Source: Gemmatimonadota bacterium (GTDB lineage: Bacteria > Gemmatimonadota > Gemmatimonadetes > Longimicrobiales > Gaopeijiaceae). Taken from it: 50,305 nucleotides of DNA. Shown piece by piece: positions 49,246 to 50,305 of this stretch. The notes below the pieces were generated by a model, which was not told the origin of the DNA, searched no databases, and saw nothing but the letters and a program-made list of their open reading frames with translations. A program made the translations under genes and the position numbers. The DNA lies in NCBI GenBank assembly GCA_030430625.1, contig JAUIKL010000008.1, positions 1-50,305 on the forward strand, given 5' to 3'. The first letter of the stretch is position 1. Every line of letters begins with the position of its first letter.

Positions 49246-50305
49246 CGGGCTCAGCCAACGAAGGATCCGACCGACGGATCCCGGTCGCGGTCCTCGGCGC
49301 CACGGGTGCTGTGGGTCAGACCTTCGTCCGCCTCCTCGACGGACACCCCCTCTTCCGGCTGGCCGAGGTCGCGGCGTCGGAACGATCCGCGGGCCAATCG
49401 TACCGGGAGGCTGCGTCGTGGCGTGAAGGGACTCTGCCCGACGCCATCGGGGAGCTGATCGTGAAGACGTGCGATCCGGAGGTGGTCGAGAGCCGCATCG
49501 TCTTCTCCGCCCTCGACGCGTCCGCCGCGCTCTCCGTCGAGCAGGCCTTCGCCCGGGCGGGCGCCGTCGTCCTCAGCAACGCCCGGTCGCACCGTATGGA
49601 TGCCGACGTTCCGCTCGTCATTCCCGAGGTGAACCCCGACCACCTGGCACTGATCGACCTCCAACGCTCCGAGCGGGGCTGGCCCGGTGCCATCGTCACC
49701 AACGCCAACTGCGCCGTGACCGTCGTAGCGCTGGCACTGGCCGCTCTTCGAGAGACGTTCGGCGTTCGGTCGGTCTTCGTGGCGACGCTCCAGGCGCTCT
49801 CGGGCGCCGGGTACCCGGGTGTGGCCTCGCTGGATGCCATCGGCAACGTCGTCCCGTACATCGGGGGCGAAGAGGAGAAGATCCAGATCGAGCTCACCAA
49901 GCTCTACGGGACCCTCACCGAATCCGGGATCGAACACGCATCGATTCCGGTCACGGCGCACGCCAACCGGGTCCCCGTGGTGAACGGGCACACGGCGTGT
50001 CTCTCCGTAGCGCTCGAGCGAACGGCCCCCGTTCCCGAGATCGAAGCGGCCCTCTCCTCGTGGACCGGGGCCGATGTCTGTACCGGTCTGCCCTCCGCAC
50101 CCGAGCAGCCGACGATCGTCCTCGACGAACCGAACAGGCCGCAGCCGCGCCTCGACGTGGACGCGGGGAACGGTATGAGTGTCGTCATCGGACGGGTACG
50201 TCCCGACCCGATCTTCGACGTCCGCCTCGTCGCCCTCAGCCACAACACGGTTCGCGGCGCGGCCGGTGGATCGATCCTCAACGCCGAGGTCATGGGCCGT
50301 CTGGG
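49242..50305 (+). CDS. asd: Aspartate-semialdehyde dehydrogenase, archaeal/fungal type (3' end beyond window)
   Basis: 354 codons read before the window ends, with no stop. The start overlaps the fusion's stop (ATGA). VAVLGATGAVGQTFVRLLDG is the NADP-binding loop. The catalytic Cys157 lies in TNANCAVTV; QALSGAGYPGVASLD and VPVVNGHTACLSV match the archaeal-type ASADH family rather than the E. coli type. Reduces beta-aspartyl phosphate, the product of the fused kinase, to aspartate semialdehyde. The pair makes one pathway operon for Lys/Thr/Met or DAP synthesis. Confidence 0.88.
   Translation, partial: MTGSANEGSDRRIPVAVLGATGAVGQTFVRLLDGHPLFRLAEVAASERSAGQSYREAASWREGTLPDAIGELIVKTCDPEVVESRIVFSALDASAALSVEQAFARAGAVVLSNARSHRMDADVPLVIPEVNPDHLALIDLQRSERGWPGAIVTNANCAVTVVALALAALRETFGVRSVFVATLQALSGAGYPGVASLDAIGNVVPYIGGEEEKIQIELTKLYGTLTESGIEHASIPVTAHANRVPVVNGHTACLSVALERTAPVPEIEAALSSWTGADVCTGLPSAPEQPTIVLDEPNRPQPRLDVDAGNGMSVVIGRVRPDPIFDVRLVALSHNTVRGAAGGSILNAEVMGRL

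Noticed and set aside
1-50305. CRISPR arrays, tRNA, rRNA, prophage or plasmid functions
   Set aside because: No repeat-spacer pattern, no tRNA cloverleaf or rRNA sequence, no integrase, terminase or replication gene was found by reading.

Overview
The window is about 50 kb of high-GC DNA (roughly two-thirds G+C by eye) from a didermic bacterium. Coding is dense, and genes are often joined by 4-nt ATGA/GTGA overlaps. OmpA, TonB-receptor and beta-barrel proteins show an outer membrane, and many secreted proteins and lipoproteins are encoded. DUF11/SdrD-B surface proteins, TlpA-type thioredoxins, PQQ proteins, actinobacterial-type carotenoid genes and an archaeal-type Asd together suggest a Gemmatimonadota-like lineage. 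That placement is inference from gene content; no rRNA or marker gene confirms it. I saw no rRNA, tRNA, CRISPR array, transposase or integrase, so this reads as ordinary chromosome.

Layout. (1) 1-9031, plus strand: a surface-protein operon. It holds the tail of one DUF11-like protein, two secreted DUF11-like proteins, a 1826-residue protein with DUF11-like, SdrD-B and Ig-like domains followed by a probable outer-membrane barrel, and an OmpA/TSP3 protein. An NHL-propeller lipoprotein follows (9151-10293). (2) 10802-14707, plus: four minor type IV pilin-like genes (FimT/GspH, PilV/GspI, PilW/GspJ, PilX/GspK) behind a 508-nt non-coding region that carries a minus-strand terminator. (3) 14811-16079, plus: a lipoprotein serpin. 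(4) 23869 down to 16081, minus: a seven-gene carotenoid operon crtY-crtE-crtI-crtB-methyltransferase-crtU-Rieske, predicted to make an aromatic (isorenieratene-like), further modified carotenoid. (5) 23940-28656: a chalcone-isomerase-like exported protein, a GNAT acetyltransferase (minus), and four paralogous lipoprotein genes of a family I do not recognise. (6) 28740-34528: a stand-alone cyclic-nucleotide-binding protein, two predicted beta-barrel envelope proteins, a small hypothetical protein, and an operon TPR protein-ABM monooxygenase-modABC for molybdate uptake. (7) 34621-41233: lipoproteins, a Prx5-type peroxiredoxin, a TonB receptor with a CxxC plug motif behind two palindromic operators, a TlpA-type thioredoxin, a PAP2 phosphatase and CorA. 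(8) 44235 down to 41268, minus: rimB-rimK-M14 deacylase-HAD hydrolase. (9) 44513-50305, plus: a PQQ dehydrogenase, then a structured leader with a strong intrinsic terminator, an aspartokinase fused to an M20 deacylase, and an archaeal-type asd that runs off the window.

Most notable: the aspartokinase::M20 fusion with its attenuator-like leader; the DUF11 surface operon; the tandem lipoprotein family; the aromatic-carotenoid operon with an extra Rieske oxygenase and methyltransferase; and the metal-box-controlled CxxC TonB receptor paired with a thioredoxin.
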